28,443 nt of DNA from Pseudomonadota bacterium. Its GTDB lineage: Bacteria > Pseudomonadota > Gammaproteobacteria > Acidiferrobacterales > UBA6901. Numbering within the stretch: position 1 is the first letter of the stretch; each line of letters begins with the position of its first letter. Made by a program: the position numbers and the translations under genes. This document shows positions 18,547-27,909 of this stretch, piece after piece. The stretch is taken from NCBI GenBank assembly GCA_021785795.1, contig JAJYEK010000041.1:1-28443 (forward strand), in the 5' to 3' direction. The notes beneath the pieces are model-generated. The model was given only the letters and a program-made list of their open reading frames with translations. It had not been told where the DNA came from and made no database searches.

Positions 18547-19431
18547 CTGAACGCCAAAAAGAAAACGCGACTGCCTGGGCGTGTCCGGGCGCGCAGGCCA
18601 GAACGCGGGCGGTTTCAGGTCGCGGTGCTGCTGTCGGTGGCGGTAGCGTCGGCGCATGCGGGCGGGCGTCCCCTGTGGGAAGCCGGATTTGGCGTAGCCT
18701 CGCTCACGATTCCCGACTACCGCGGATCGAATCAGCGGAGCAACTATCTGCTGCCGCTTCCCTACCTGGTGTACCGCGGCGACATCGTGAGCATCGGACA
18801 TGAGGGTATCGCCGGGCGATTGCTACAGAGTCGGCGCGTCCGCTTGTCCGTCAGCGTGGACGGTGGGGTTCCGGTGACGAGCAGCGGCAGTGATACACGC
18901 GCCGGAATGCCGGATCTCTACCCGACCCTGGAATTCGGTCCGGTGCTCGACGTCTGTCTCGATCCGGTGTGCCGGCGGGTGCCGACCTGGTCCGTGAGCC
19001 TGCCGGCGCGCGCAGTGATAGCGACCGATCTGCGGCATACGCATTTCATCGGCTGGGTATTCAACCCGGTCCTCGGTTACGATACCCGGCTGCGGTTTGA
19101 TTCCGCGCCGTGGAATTTCGGGACTACGTTCGGTCCGGTTTTCGCCACCACACAGCAGAACGCCTATTACTACCAAGTCGACCCCGCCTATGCCACTCCG
19201 GTGCGACCGGCTTACGTCGCGCGTGGCGGATACAGCGGGATGCGACTAACGGTTGCGGTCAGCAGGCGGTTGCGCAGCGCCTGGTTCGGGGCGTTCGTGC
19301 GTTACGATAATCTGTCCGGAGCGGTATTCGAGAACAGCCCGCTAGTCCGGACCCGTAATTCGGTCATGGCCGGTTTCGGAATTGCGTGGATCTTCGCGCA
19401 ATCCGCCACCATGGTTCCGGCGCGACGATAA
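18547..19431 (+). CDS. MipA/OmpV-family outer-membrane protein
   Basis: A beta-barrel outer-membrane protein of the MipA/OmpV type. The conserved opening after the signal peptide is visible: WEAGFGVASLTIPDYRGSNQ, then NYLLPLPYLVYRG. Strand-like alternation runs throughout, with the typical late motif SRRLRSAWFGAFVRYDNLSG and a closing strand near SVMAGFGIAWIF. The signal peptide is clear (basic region KKKTRLPGR onward, hydrophobic core VAVLLSVAVASAHA). The start is a problem: no ATG, GTG or TTG lies in frame close before it. CTG 18547 with AGG five bases upstream is the best local choice. The nearest standard codon in frame is a GTG near 18286, upstream of the TATAAT box. Members are linked to murein-synthesis scaffolding (MipA) or to envelope stress. 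The role here is unknown. Confidence 0.78.
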   Translation: MNAKKKTRLPGRVRARRPERGRFQVAVLLSVAVASAHAGGRPLWEAGFGVASLTIPDYRGSNQRSNYLLPLPYLVYRGDIVSIGHEGIAGRLLQSRRVRLSVSVDGGVPVTSSGSDTRAGMPDLYPTLEFGPVLDVCLDPVCRRVPTWSVSLPARAVIATDLRHTHFIGWVFNPVLGYDTRLRFDSAPWNFGTTFGPVFATTQQNAYYYQVDPAYATPVRPAYVARGGYSGMRLTVAVSRRLRSAWFGAFVRYDNLSGAVFENSPLVRTRNSVMAGFGIAWIFAQSATMVPARR

Positions 19432-19524
19432 GCGGCACGCCGCCGTCATGCTGTCCTATGGATATCCCCGGTGCCAGCCGCTAAACTCTTGCCATCGCCC
19501 TGACCCGGTTCTTGGACCCCGGAC

Positions 19525-19839
19525 ATGCCCATGCATCAGCCGCAGTCCCTTGAGGAGTATCTCGACATCATCGAGCAGGCCCAGTTCGAAGTGGAGGATC
19601 TGCTGCGCTGCGCCGAGGAGGAGGGTGACGGTCTGCAGGAGTTCGGCGCCCGGATTCCCATCTACCAGCAGCTCGCCGCGGCCCTCGACCGGCTGCATGC
19701 CGAAGTGGCGGATGGTTCCCATGAGTTCGGAAACGGCCAGGACCTCGCCATGATGCCGCTCGTGCGCGAGTGGAAGACTTACATACCGTTTCACGGCCTG
19801 ATCGAGACCATCAATACCGTGCACCGTTCGGGCTTCTGA
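19525..19839 (+). CDS. Small acidic helical protein of unknown function
   Basis: The product is 104 residues, strongly acidic in the first half ([33 protein letters not shown]), mostly helical by pattern, with no cysteine-rich, membrane or signal segment. A second ATG lies two codons in (19531). The gene precedes aroC by 47 bp on the same strand and is likely co-transcribed with it. I do not recognise a family. The coherent codon use and sensible amino-acid composition argue that it is real. Confidence 0.65.
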   Translation: MPMHQPQSLEEYLDIIEQAQFEVEDLLRCAEEEGDGLQEFGARIPIYQQLAAALDRLHAEVADGSHEFGNGQDLAMMPLVREWKTYIPFHGLIETINTVHRSGF

Positions 19840-19886
19840 TCCCGAAGCATCTGTCGGGGGCCGGCCAAATCCGGTACCATTCAGCC

Positions 19887-20984
19887 ATGTCGGGCAATAC
19901 TTTCGGCAAGCTGTTCACGGTTACCACCTGCGGTGAGAGTCACGGGCCGGCCTATCTGTGCATTGTCGACGGCTGTCCTCCGGGCATGGCCCTCAGCGGG
20001 GCGGATCTGCAGCGCGACCTCGACCGGCGCAAGCCGGGACAGTCACGTCATACCACCCAGCGGCGCGAGGCCGACGAGGTTCGGATTCTTTCAGGGGTAT
20101 TCGAGGGCCGCACCACCGGAACGCCGATAGGTCTGATGATCGAGAATACGGATCAGCGTTCCCAGGACTACTCGAAGATCATGGACCGCTTTCGCCCCGG
20201 GCATGCGGATTATACCTATCAGCAGAAATATGGCTTTCGTGACTACCGCGGCGGTGGCCGGGCATCAGCGCGCGAGACCGCGATGCGGGTTGCCGCCGGC
20301 GCCATCGCGAAGAAATACCTGGGCGAGCGTTTCGGCATTTCGGTGCGCGGCTATCTGTCGGAGCTCGGACCGATCCGCATGGAGCGGATCGAATGGGACG
20401 AGATCGAGAACAACCCGTTTTTCTGCCCTGACCCCCGGAAAGTGCCGGAGCTCGAGGCGTACATGGACGCGCTGCGCAAGGAGGGCGACTCGATCGGTGC
20501 CCGCGTCAACGTCGTCGCGACCAACGTGCCCGTCGGACTGGGGGAGCCGGTATTCGGCCGCCTCGATGCCGACATCGCCGGCGCGCTCATGAGCATCAAC
20601 GCGGTGAAAGGCGTCGAAATCGGGGCGGGGTTCGCGAGCGTCGGTCAGAAGGGCAGCAGCCATCGCGACGAGATGACGCCCCGGGGATTCCTGAGCAATC
20701 ATGCCGGCGGCATACTCGGCGGAATATCCACCGGCCAGGATATCGTTGCGAGCGTTGCGCTCAAGCCCACCTCGAGCATCCGCCTGCCAGGCCGCACAAT
20801 CAACCTTGCCGGCGATCCGGTCGACATCGTCACGACCGGGCGCCATGATCCCTGCGTCGGAATCCGGGCCACACCGATTGCCGAGGCCATGCTTGCCATC
20901 GTGCTGATGGATCACGTATTGCGTCAGCGGGCCCAGAATTCCGACGTGGTGCGCGCCACGCCCGACATCGCGGGCCGTCACTGA
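19887..20984 (+). CDS. aroC: Chorismate synthase
   Basis: AroC converts 5-enolpyruvylshikimate-3-phosphate to chorismate, the last shikimate-pathway step, using reduced FMN. The 365-residue length is normal. The family signatures are present: GESHGPA (16-22), [14 protein letters not shown] (103-116), [10 protein letters not shown] (122-131) and [18 protein letters not shown] near the end. I chose ATG 19887, which gives [10 protein letters not shown], the standard beginning. The frame extends upstream to 19770, but that part overlaps the previous gene and is not conserved. A methyltransferase gene follows 31 bp after the stop, so the plus-strand genes here probably form one transcript. Confidence 0.97.
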   Translation: MSGNTFGKLFTVTTCGESHGPAYLCIVDGCPPGMALSGADLQRDLDRRKPGQSRHTTQRREADEVRILSGVFEGRTTGTPIGLMIENTDQRSQDYSKIMDRFRPGHADYTYQQKYGFRDYRGGGRASARETAMRVAAGAIAKKYLGERFGISVRGYLSELGPIRMERIEWDEIENNPFFCPDPRKVPELEAYMDALRKEGDSIGARVNVVATNVPVGLGEPVFGRLDADIAGALMSINAVKGVEIGAGFASVGQKGSSHRDEMTPRGFLSNHAGGILGGISTGQDIVASVALKPTSSIRLPGRTINLAGDPVDIVTTGRHDPCVGIRATPIAEAMLAIVLMDHVLRQRAQNSDVVRATPDIAGRH

Positions 20985-21015
20985 CGCCCCCGCTGGTGCG
21001 GCCAGGAGCCATGGC

Positions 21016-21855
21016 GTGACGGGGCACGGTACCGGTTCGGAAGATTGCCGGACCGGCCAGGTGCTCGACCGTATCGGTACGGCGCTGCAGAAGCTCGGCA
21101 AGGTGCCCGGTTCGGTCACGCCCGACGACCTGGCCGCGGTCGATGAGTTCCATATCGGGGGGGATCGGGCGTCGGAAGATCTTCTCGCGCAACTTGGCCT
21201 TGGCGCCGCGGACCGTGTGCTGGACATCGGCAGCGGTCTTGGCGGTACGGCGCGCCGCATGGCGGGCCGCTACCGCTGCCGGGTGAATGGCGTCGACCTG
21301 AACGCAGAGTATGCGGCGGTTGCCGCCGCGCTTAGTGGCTGGACCGGGTTGTCGGGCGAGACCGATTTCTGCCAGGGTAATGCGTCCCGCCTGCCGTTCG
21401 ATGCGGGCGTCTTCGATGCGGCCAGCATGCTGCACGTCGGCATGAATATCGAGGACAAGGCCGCCGTGTGGTCGGAGGTGCACCGGGTGCTGCGCCCCGG
21501 GGCGCGTTTCGGTATCTACGACATCATGCGGACGGCCGAAGGCCCCCTGGCGTATCCGCTTCCCTGGGCAGCGAGCGCCGCGGCGAGTCATGTGCATGCT
21601 CCGCAGGACTACCGGCAGACGCTGCAGGACTGCGGCTTCGCGATCATTGCCGAGCGCAACCGGCGCCAGTTCGCGCTCGACTTCTTCGATGAGATGCGCG
21701 CGCAGCTGGCAGCTGCCGGTCCGCCCGTTCTCGGAACGGAGCTGCTTCTGGGGGCGAGCACGGGGGCAAGAACGCGGAACATCATCATCGGCGTTTCCGC
21801 GGGTCTTGTCGCGCCTGTCGAACTCATCGCCCAGAAGCGCGGCGCGCGGTCCTGA
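21016..21855 (+). CDS. Class I SAM-dependent methyltransferase
   Basis: A 279-residue methyltransferase. Motif I is VLDIGSGLGGTARRMA (68-83), preceded by DEFHIGGDRASEDLLAQLGL, a segment shared with sarcosine/dimethylglycine-type and UbiE-like small-molecule methyltransferases. Motif II/III regions are FDAASMLHVGMNIEDK and LRPGARFGIYDIM. The C-terminal part (FFDEMRAQLAAAGPP) suggests a small-molecule rather than nucleic-acid substrate, but which one is unknown. The start is GTG 21016 with AGGAG about ten bases upstream; an ATG at 21011 is out of frame and hits a stop at once. It lies between aroC and an MFS transporter. Confidence 0.85.
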   Translation: MTGHGTGSEDCRTGQVLDRIGTALQKLGKVPGSVTPDDLAAVDEFHIGGDRASEDLLAQLGLGAADRVLDIGSGLGGTARRMAGRYRCRVNGVDLNAEYAAVAAALSGWTGLSGETDFCQGNASRLPFDAGVFDAASMLHVGMNIEDKAAVWSEVHRVLRPGARFGIYDIMRTAEGPLAYPLPWAASAAASHVHAPQDYRQTLQDCGFAIIAERNRRQFALDFFDEMRAQLAAAGPPVLGTELLLGASTGARTRNIIIGVSAGLVAPVELIAQKRGARS

Positions 21856-21950
21856 GGCGGAGGATGGCCCTATTGGCTCCGCTGCGGTTGATTTTGGCTT
21901 CGGGGCGCTCGGCTACCGCGCTGCCTGTGCGCGTTCGGTAATTTGCCGCA

Positions 21951-23165
21951 GTGGCTCGCCATCCCCTGCGAAGATTCCACATCCAGCTGAGCGGATTCTA
22001 CTTCTTCTACTTCGCCGCCCTGGGCGGCCTTATTCCCTACCTGGGCCTGTTCCTTCGCTCCTCCGGTTTTGGGCCCGGCGCCATAGGCAGCATCATGGCG
22101 CTGCTCATGTCCTCGCGCATCGTGGCGCCGCTGGTGTGGGGCTGGCTCGCTGACCACCAGGAACGGCGCATGGTGTTCGTGCGCCTGGCCGCGCTGCTGG
22201 CGCTCGTCTCGTTCTCGGCGGTGTATGTGGCGCGGGAATTCTGGGCAATGGCGGCAGCGGTGTTCGTGTTCGGGTTCTTCTGGAATGCCTCGCTGCCGCT
22301 GCTGGAGGCCACCACCATGAGCCACCTCGGTTCGGATCCGGGAGCCTACGGACGGGTGCGGCTATGGGGTTCGGTCGGATTCATCGCAAGTGTCCTCGCG
22401 CTCGGCGTGGTCACCGGCCGGTATGGTCCCGGATCGCTGCTGCCGGGGCTGTCGCTGCTGCTGTCGGCCATATGGCTGATCGCGCTGGTTCTGCCGGAAA
22501 CCGAACTGCGTGGTCGGCTGGGGCACCCCGGGCCGCTGCGCCAGGCGCTGCTGCGACGGGAGGTGTTCGCGTTTCTGGTTGCCTGTTTCCTGATGCAACT
22601 CAGTCACGGACCCTACTATACGTTCTATTCACTGTACCTCGCCGGTCACGGGTATTCGAACCGTACGATCGGGGCGCTGTGGGCGTTCGCGGTGTTGTGC
22701 GAGATCGGCGTGTTTCTCGCAATGCGCAGGCTGCTGTCCCGGATCGCATTGCGTCCGGTGCTGCTGGGGAGCTTCGCGCTGGCCGCGCTGCGGTGGCTGC
22801 TGATCGGCTATTTCCCGGGGCACCTCGGGGTTCTGGTTTTCGCGCAGGCGCTGCACGCTGCGACGTTCGGGGCGTTTCACGCTGTGGCGATGCAGCTGAT
22901 ACACGAGTTCTTCACTGGACGCCATCAGCATCGCGGCCAAGCGATCTACGGCAGCGCCAGCATCGGGCTGGGGGGAGCCGTGGGCAGCTTCTGGGCCGGG
23001 CGTGCCTGGACCGCCCTTGGTCCGACGGAAACCTTTACGCTAGCCGCGCTTGCTGCCGGCCTGGCGTTTCTGGTTGCGCTGTTCCTGCTGCGGCCGAGCG
23101 TGCCGGACCGCAGGTCAGCGTCCCGTGGTGCGGCCGGGACGGCGGCAGTCAGGCGAGCGATTTGA
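21951..23165 (+). CDS. MFS transporter, 3-phenylpropionate permease-like (MFS_1-like)
   Basis: A 404-residue, 12-helix inner-membrane transporter. The opening LSGFYFFYFAALGGLIPYLGLF and the AIGSIMALLMSSRIVAPLVWGWLADH segment match the HcaT-like branch of the major facilitator superfamily (motif A present as GWLADHQERR). A second half-repeat starts near FLVACFLMQLSHGPYYTFYSLYL. The loop RVRLWGSVGF is typical of the group. The substrate is unknown; the phenylpropionate name is by family only. The start is GTG 21951. The 3' end overlaps the convergent small gene at 23149 by 17 nt. Confidence 0.85.
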   Translation: MARHPLRRFHIQLSGFYFFYFAALGGLIPYLGLFLRSSGFGPGAIGSIMALLMSSRIVAPLVWGWLADHQERRMVFVRLAALLALVSFSAVYVAREFWAMAAAVFVFGFFWNASLPLLEATTMSHLGSDPGAYGRVRLWGSVGFIASVLALGVVTGRYGPGSLLPGLSLLLSAIWLIALVLPETELRGRLGHPGPLRQALLRREVFAFLVACFLMQLSHGPYYTFYSLYLAGHGYSNRTIGALWAFAVLCEIGVFLAMRRLLSRIALRPVLLGSFALAALRWLLIGYFPGHLGVLVFAQALHAATFGAFHAVAMQLIHEFFTGRHQHRGQAIYGSASIGLGGAVGSFWAGRAWTALGPTETFTLAALAAGLAFLVALFLLRPSVPDRRSASRGAAGTAAVRRAI

Positions 23166-23580
23166 CGCGTCGGCGCACCGCATCGAGACTGATCAGTTCG
23201 CCCCGCTGTTGCGCGGGTGTCTCAGACGGCGACGTGTCGTCCAGTGCAGCCGCAGTACGGCGCGCGTCGAAGATCTTGGCGACCGCAGCGCACAGCTCTT
23301 CCATGAACCGATAGGCGTCGACGTCGGTCCGGTGGGAGCCGAGCAGGCCGGCACGGATGGGGCCCAGCGCTTCGAAGGTCGGTTGGGCGGTGACCGGATC
23401 GTTCAGGCGGCAACAGCCGTTACGCGCGTAGATCGCACGCACGATGCCGGCAGCGAGCTCGTAGTGCAGGGCACTCGAATCGACCAGCGTCCGGATATCC
23501 ACGGCAGCCGTGTTTACCGGAAGCTGGTGCTGACCGATGCGCATGCTGAGCTGTTCGATGAGCTGCAAGAATTTCATCAA
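23149..23580 (-). CDS. Unknown small protein coupled to the LysR gene
   Basis: A 143-residue protein with no family that I recognise. It has an N-terminal helical half (MMKFLQLIEQLSMRIGQHQL, then LHYELAAGIVRAIYARNG) and a charged C-terminal tail (ISLDAVRRRVKSLA). No signal peptide or membrane segment is present. Its ATG overlaps the stop of the LysR gene by 4 nt (ATGA), so it is probably translated with the regulator. Its 3' end overlaps the MFS gene on the other strand by 17 nt. Composition and codon use look like real coding sequence. Confidence 0.6.
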   Translation of the reverse strand: MMKFLQLIEQLSMRIGQHQLPVNTAAVDIRTLVDSSALHYELAAGIVRAIYARNGCCRLNDPVTAQPTFEALGPIRAGLLGSHRTDVDAYRFMEELCAAVAKIFDARRTAAALDDTSPSETPAQQRGELISLDAVRRRVKSLA

Positions 23581-24446
23581 CTGAATGCTCGAATTGCCTC
23601 GATAATTGCCGAAGCTGCGTTGGACAAGGTGCGGCCTGCATGTGTCACCACCCCCAGTTCGCGCACGACACGTATGCCTTCAATCTGGACCACTTTGAGG
23701 TCGCCGTCAATTAACGTGTGGGGCAGCGCGCTCCATCCCAGACCGATTGACACCAGCATCTTGATCAGTTCCAGGTAATTGGTCTCCAGGCTGATGCGCA
23801 GCTGCCGGCGTACCGGAGCGAGTGCCGCGAGAACGAGCTCGCGCGTGGTGGAGCCGGGCACCGGAAGGATCGCGGGAAATTCGGCCAGGGCCTGCAGGGG
23901 TACACGTCCGGCGGCGGCGAGCGGGTGGGCGGTGGCGACCACGATTTCGAGTGGATCGTCCCATATCTTTTCCTGTCGCAGGCGCGGGTTCGTGCCGCGC
24001 GGTAGGGTTACGACCGCCAGGTCGAGTTCGCCCTGTTCGACCGCACCGCAGGCTGCCTCCGAGTCCATGAAGCGCAGGTCGAGCTGGACTTTGGGGTGCG
24101 CCGTGTAGAACTGGCGCAGTGCCGGAGGCAGACGGTGCAGGCCGACGTGATAGCTGGTGCCGAGGCGGAGCGGACCGGCGATATCGATCGACAGGGCGGC
24201 GATGCGGCGTCTGGCTTCACCGACCCCATCCAGAATCGCACGCGCCTGCGGCAGCAGCGCGGTGCCGGCGGGGGTGAGCTGGACCCGGCGTCCGACGCGG
24301 TCAAAGAGCCGGGCGCCGAGTTCGGCCTCGAGCGCGGCAATGCGTTTGCTGATGGCCGGCTGGGTCAGGAAGCTCCGTTCCGCCGCACGCGAGAACGAAC
24401 CGCTTTCGGCGACAGCCAGGAAGGTCGACAGATCAGCGATATTCAT
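23577..24446 (-). CDS. LysR-family regulator divergent from leuCDB
   Basis: A 289-residue LysR-type regulator. The N-terminal winged helix is clear (FLAVAESGSFSRAAERSFLT, then QPAISKRIAALEAELGARLFDR). It is followed by the linker helix and a two-lobed co-inducer domain (GPLRLGTSYHVGLHRLPPAL; ELDLAVVTLP; EIVVATAHPLAAAGRVP). It is read away from leuC across a 117-bp AT-rich gap with inverted repeats. This placement is common for LysR genes that act on leuCDB in pseudomonads and relatives, so it probably senses a leucine-pathway metabolite. The effector cannot be told from sequence. The stop overlaps the small gene at 23580 by 4 nt. Confidence 0.9.
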   Translation of the reverse strand: MNIADLSTFLAVAESGSFSRAAERSFLTQPAISKRIAALEAELGARLFDRVGRRVQLTPAGTALLPQARAILDGVGEARRRIAALSIDIAGPLRLGTSYHVGLHRLPPALRQFYTAHPKVQLDLRFMDSEAACGAVEQGELDLAVVTLPRGTNPRLRQEKIWDDPLEIVVATAHPLAAAGRVPLQALAEFPAILPVPGSTTRELVLAALAPVRRQLRISLETNYLELIKMLVSIGLGWSALPHTLIDGDLKVVQIEGIRVVRELGVVTHAGRTLSNAASAIIEAIRAFS

Positions 24447-24490
24447 AACACAATGGAATCATTTTCATAATAAATATGACTTTGTGTTAT
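24445..24490. promoter_or_regulatory. Inverted repeats in the LysR/leuC control region
   Basis: ATAACACAA (24445-24453) and TTGTGTTAT (24482-24490) are perfect 9-bp arms, 28 bp apart. Between them TCATA-ATAAA-TATGA (24465-24479) is a second perfect dyad with a 5-bp spacer, close to the LysR T-N11-A pattern. The left outer arm overlaps the LysR start codon and the right one covers the leuC -35. This nested layout suits LysR autoregulation plus activation of leuC. Confidence 0.5.
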
Positions 24491-24510
24491 TTATAGCCGG
24501 TGGCTAAAAT
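24482..24510 (+). promoter_or_regulatory. Candidate leuC promoter
   Basis: TTGTGT (24482-24487) and TAAAAT (24505-24510, five of six) are spaced by exactly 17 bp. The poor -35 lies within an inverted-repeat arm, as expected for a promoter needing a LysR activator. A leader of about 47 nt would precede ATG 24564. Confidence 0.5.
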
Positions 24511-24563
24511 GGACGCAACAATCCCCGATAGTCTTTTTCTTTTTCAGTCACGAGCATGCGGCC

Positions 24564-25970
24564 ATGAGCGCAAAGACACTGTACGACAAGCTTTGGGAAT
24601 CTCATGTGGTGCGCACCAACCCCGATGGCACCGCCCTGATTTATATTGACCGTCACCTCGTGCACGAGGTGACGAGTCCGCAGGCCTTCGAGGGGCTGAG
24701 GTTGGCGGGCCGCAGCCCGTGGCGCGCGGACGCCAACCTTGCCACTGCCGACCACAATGTCCCGACCACCGGCAGGCGCCAGGGCATCAGTGACGCAGTG
24801 GCGCGGCTGCAGGTCGAGACGCTCGACCGCAACTGCGCGGATTTCGGGATTACCGAATTCGGGATGAATGATCCCCGCCAGGGCATCGTGCATGTTATCG
24901 GTCCGGAGCAGGGCGCGACGCTGCCCGGCATGACGGTGGTCTGCGGCGATTCCCATACTTCGACGCATGGCGCATTCGGCGCGCTCGCCTTCGGGATCGG
25001 GACTTCGGAAGTGGAGCATGTGCTGGCGACGCAATGCCTGCTCATGAAAAAGTCGAAAAGCATGCGGGTGCGCGTCGACGGCGAGATCCCCTTCGGCGTT
25101 ACTGCCAAAGACATCGTACTTGCCGTAATCGGCCGCATCGGCACCGCCGGGGGCACTGGTTACGCGATCGAGTTTGCCGGCGCCGCGATCCGGTCACTGT
25201 CCATGGAAGGCCGCATGACGGTGTGCAATATGGCTATCGAGGCGGGTGCGCGGGCGGGGCTGATCGCCGTCGACGACAAGACGATCGATTACCTCCGCGG
25301 CCGCCCGTATGCGCCGTCGCAGCAGCTGTGGAACGAGGCGCAGACCGCGTGGCGTGGCCTGCACAGCGACGCGGATGCCGTGTTCGATCGTGAAATCGCC
25401 ATCGACGCTGCCACGATCGCGCCACAAGTGACCTGGGGCACCTCGCCCGAGATGGTCGTGGCGATCGACGGCCGGATACCCGATCCCGCGCGCGAGGCGG
25501 ATGCGACGCGACGCACGAGCATGCTCGGTGCGCTCGAGTACATGGGTCTGGCGCCGGAGACGGCGATACAGGACATTGCCATCGACAAGGTGTTCATCGG
25601 CTCCTGTACCAATTCGCGCATTGAGGACCTGCGAGCCGCCGCCGCCGTGGTGAAGGGCCGGCGCATCGCGCGCAACATAAAGCTCGCCATGGTGGTCCCG
25701 GGATCCGGGCCAGTCAAAACCCAGGCTGAGCGCGAGGGCCTCGACAAGGTGTTTACGGCCGCCGGGTTTGAATGGCGCGAGCCCGGCTGCTCGATGTGTC
25801 TGGCGATGAACGCCGACCGCCTGGAACCGGGAGAGCGCTGCGCTTCCACGTCAAACCGCAACTTCGAGGGACGTCAGGGCCCCGGCGGGCGCACCCATCT
25901 GGTCAGTCCGGCAATGGCCGCGGCCGCGGGGATCGCCGGACATTTTGTCGACGTGCGCAGCTGGCGGTGA
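24564..25970 (+). CDS. leuC: 3-isopropylmalate dehydratase large subunit
   Basis: LeuC with LeuD isomerises 2-isopropylmalate to 3-isopropylmalate in leucine synthesis. At 468 residues it has the standard bacterial length. The three cysteines that hold the 4Fe-4S cluster are C348 (IGSCTNSR) and C409/C412 (GCSMCLAMN). [12 protein letters not shown] (128-139) and the closing [20 protein letters not shown] are family signatures. It is the first gene of leuCDB. The ribosome site is weak (GAG at a few bases). The LysR gene diverges upstream. Confidence 0.98.
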   Translation: MSAKTLYDKLWESHVVRTNPDGTALIYIDRHLVHEVTSPQAFEGLRLAGRSPWRADANLATADHNVPTTGRRQGISDAVARLQVETLDRNCADFGITEFGMNDPRQGIVHVIGPEQGATLPGMTVVCGDSHTSTHGAFGALAFGIGTSEVEHVLATQCLLMKKSKSMRVRVDGEIPFGVTAKDIVLAVIGRIGTAGGTGYAIEFAGAAIRSLSMEGRMTVCNMAIEAGARAGLIAVDDKTIDYLRGRPYAPSQQLWNEAQTAWRGLHSDADAVFDREIAIDAATIAPQVTWGTSPEMVVAIDGRIPDPAREADATRRTSMLGALEYMGLAPETAIQDIAIDKVFIGSCTNSRIEDLRAAAAVVKGRRIARNIKLAMVVPGSGPVKTQAEREGLDKVFTAAGFEWREPGCSMCLAMNADRLEPGERCASTSNRNFEGRQGPGGRTHLVSPAMAAAAGIAGHFVDVRSWR

Positions 25971-26040
25971 GCAACGCCGGCCGGCGCACACGCGATGCCG
26001 GCGGTGTCCCCGGTCACGCGCAAACACAGCGGGAGTCATC

Positions 26041-26685
26041 ATGCAAAAATTCACGACATTGAGCGGCATCACGGCACCGATGGACCGGGCAAACGTCGAT
26101 ACCGACGCCATCATTCCCAAGCAGTATCTCAAGTCGATAAAGCGCAGCGGGTTCGGTCCGAACCTGTTTGATTCCTGGCGGTACCTGGACCAGGGCGAAC
26201 CCGGCATGGATCACAGCGGCCGGCCGCTCAACCCCGACTTCGTGCTGAACCAGCCGCGCTATTCCGGCGCCAGCATCCTGCTGGCACGCGCCAACTTCGG
26301 TTGCGGGTCTTCGCGAGAGCACGCTCCATGGGCTCTGATGGATTACGGTTTTCGCGCGATCATTGCCCCGAGCTACGCGGACATTTTCTACCAGAACTGC
26401 ATGAAGAACGGACTGCTGCCCGTGGTTCTGGATGAGGCAAAGGTTCAACGCCTGTTCGAAGAGACCTATGCGCACGAGGGTTACCGGCTCGTAGTCGATC
26501 TCGGCCGGCAGACGGCCACTACGCCGTCGGGCGAGATCATGCACTTCGACGTCGATCCGTTCCACAAGCACTGCCTCATCAACGGCCTGGATGACATCGG
26601 CCTCACCCTCGAGCATGTCGACGAGATCAAAGCCTATGAAGTGCGGCGTCGAAAGGAGGCCCCGTGGCTGTTCCGCCAGGCATGA
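26041..26685 (+). CDS. leuD: 3-isopropylmalate dehydratase small subunit
   Basis: LeuD supplies the swivelling domain of the dehydratase. At 214 residues it is the normal length. Motifs are [14 protein letters not shown] (18-31), [14 protein letters not shown] (86-99) and [21 protein letters not shown] chose ATG 26041, which has GGGAG about five bases upstream and gives the standard MQKFTTL start. The frame to 25945 would overlap leuC and is not conserved. It lies 70 bp after leuC and 68 bp before leuB. Confidence 0.97.
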   Translation: MQKFTTLSGITAPMDRANVDTDAIIPKQYLKSIKRSGFGPNLFDSWRYLDQGEPGMDHSGRPLNPDFVLNQPRYSGASILLARANFGCGSSREHAPWALMDYGFRAIIAPSYADIFYQNCMKNGLLPVVLDEAKVQRLFEETYAHEGYRLVVDLGRQTATTPSGEIMHFDVDPFHKHCLINGLDDIGLTLEHVDEIKAYEVRRRKEAPWLFRQA

Positions 26686-26753
26686 CCGGTCCGGAAAGGG
26701 GATGTCCCGGGGTATGGTGCCATCGTTTGTCGTCGATTTCAGGGGGCTGACCG

Positions 26754-27830
26754 ATGAGTCATAAGGTGCTAGTGCTTGGGGGCGATGGGATCGGCCCGGA
26801 AATCATGGCCGAGGCGGTGAAAGTGCTCGAAGCGCTGCGCTCGGAGGGCTTGGGCATCGAATTGGAGCACGCGCTCGTGGGTGGCGCGGCCTACGATGCG
26901 GCCGGCACGCCGCTGCCGGAGGACACGCTGCGCCTCGCGCGCGCGGCCGATGCAGTGCTGCTCGGAGCCGTCGGCGGGCCCAAGTGGGAATCGCTCGCTA
27001 TAGCGCTGCGTCCGGAGAAGGGGTTGCTGGGACTGCGCTCGGAGCTGGGGTTGTTCGCAAATCTGCGCCCGGCGCTGCTCTATCCGCAGCTCGCTTCGGC
27101 CTCCAGCCTGAAGCCAGAGGTGGTCGCCGGGCTCGACCTGATGATCATACGGGAACTTACCGGCGGCATATATTTCGGCCAGCCGCGCGGTGTGCGCGTG
27201 CGTGCCGACGGCGAGCGCGAGGGATTCAATACGCTCGTCTACTCCGAGTCGGAGATCAGACGGATCGCGCGGGTGGCGTTCGACACCGCCATGAAGCGCG
27301 GGCGGCGTGTCTGCTCGGTGGACAAGGCAAACGTGCTCGAGTGCACGGAGCTGTGGCGCGAGGTTGTCAGTGCAGTGGCCAGGGACTACCCGCAGGTCAG
27401 CCTGACGCACATGTATGTGGACAACGCGGCGATGCAGCTGGTACGCGCGCCGAAGCAGTTCGACGTGATCGTCACGACGAACATGTTCGGTGATATCCTC
27501 TCGGACGAGGCAGCGATGCTTACCGGATCGATTGGCATGCTGCCCTCGGCTTCCCTGGATGCCGCGCACAAGGGCATGTACGAACCGATCCATGGTTCCG
27601 CCCCGGACATCGCCGGCAAGGGTGTCGCCAATCCGCTGGGCACGATCCTGTCTGTGGCAATGCTGCTGCGATACACTCTGGACCGGCCGGACCTGGCGTT
27701 GCGTGTCGAACAGGCGGTCGCGGCGGTGCTGGCCCAGGGCATGCGCACCGCCGATATTTTCACGGAAGGCTGTACCCGGGTTGGGACGGCGCAGATGGGC
27801 GCGGCGGTGGTAACGGCAATGCGCCGGTAG
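26754..27830 (+). CDS. leuB: 3-isopropylmalate dehydrogenase
   Basis: LeuB oxidises and decarboxylates 3-isopropylmalate with NAD to 2-oxoisocaproate, the leucine precursor. At 358 residues it matches the family. GDGIGPEI (10-17) is the nucleotide-binding opening, and [19 protein letters not shown] and VDKANVLE follow in order. [19 protein letters not shown] carries the metal-binding aspartates. [15 protein letters not shown] is the C-terminal signature. ATG 26754 ends the leuCDB run. A hairpin terminator follows within 15 nt. Confidence 0.98.
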   Translation: MSHKVLVLGGDGIGPEIMAEAVKVLEALRSEGLGIELEHALVGGAAYDAAGTPLPEDTLRLARAADAVLLGAVGGPKWESLAIALRPEKGLLGLRSELGLFANLRPALLYPQLASASSLKPEVVAGLDLMIIRELTGGIYFGQPRGVRVRADGEREGFNTLVYSESEIRRIARVAFDTAMKRGRRVCSVDKANVLECTELWREVVSAVARDYPQVSLTHMYVDNAAMQLVRAPKQFDVIVTTNMFGDILSDEAAMLTGSIGMLPSASLDAAHKGMYEPIHGSAPDIAGKGVANPLGTILSVAMLLRYTLDRPDLALRVEQAVAAVLAQGMRTADIFTEGCTRVGTAQMGAAVVTAMRR

Positions 27831-27833
27831 GCG

Positions 27834-27877
27834 AAAAAAAGCCCGGGCGGTTTCCGGCCGGGCCGGATCGATTTTTT
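27834..27877. terminator. Intrinsic terminator after leuB, probably bidirectional
   Basis: A7 (27834-27840) is followed by a 10-bp arm (27841-27850), a TTT loop and a 10-bp arm (27854-27863) with one G-G mismatch, and then T6 (27872-27877). On the plus strand the T-run starts eight bases after the stem. On the minus strand a U7 follows the stem directly, so the minus orientation is the better terminator. It separates leuB from asd. Confidence 0.7.
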
Positions 27878-27909
27878 GGCAGGTCGGGTAAGCGAGTAGG
27901 GGTGTTTTT

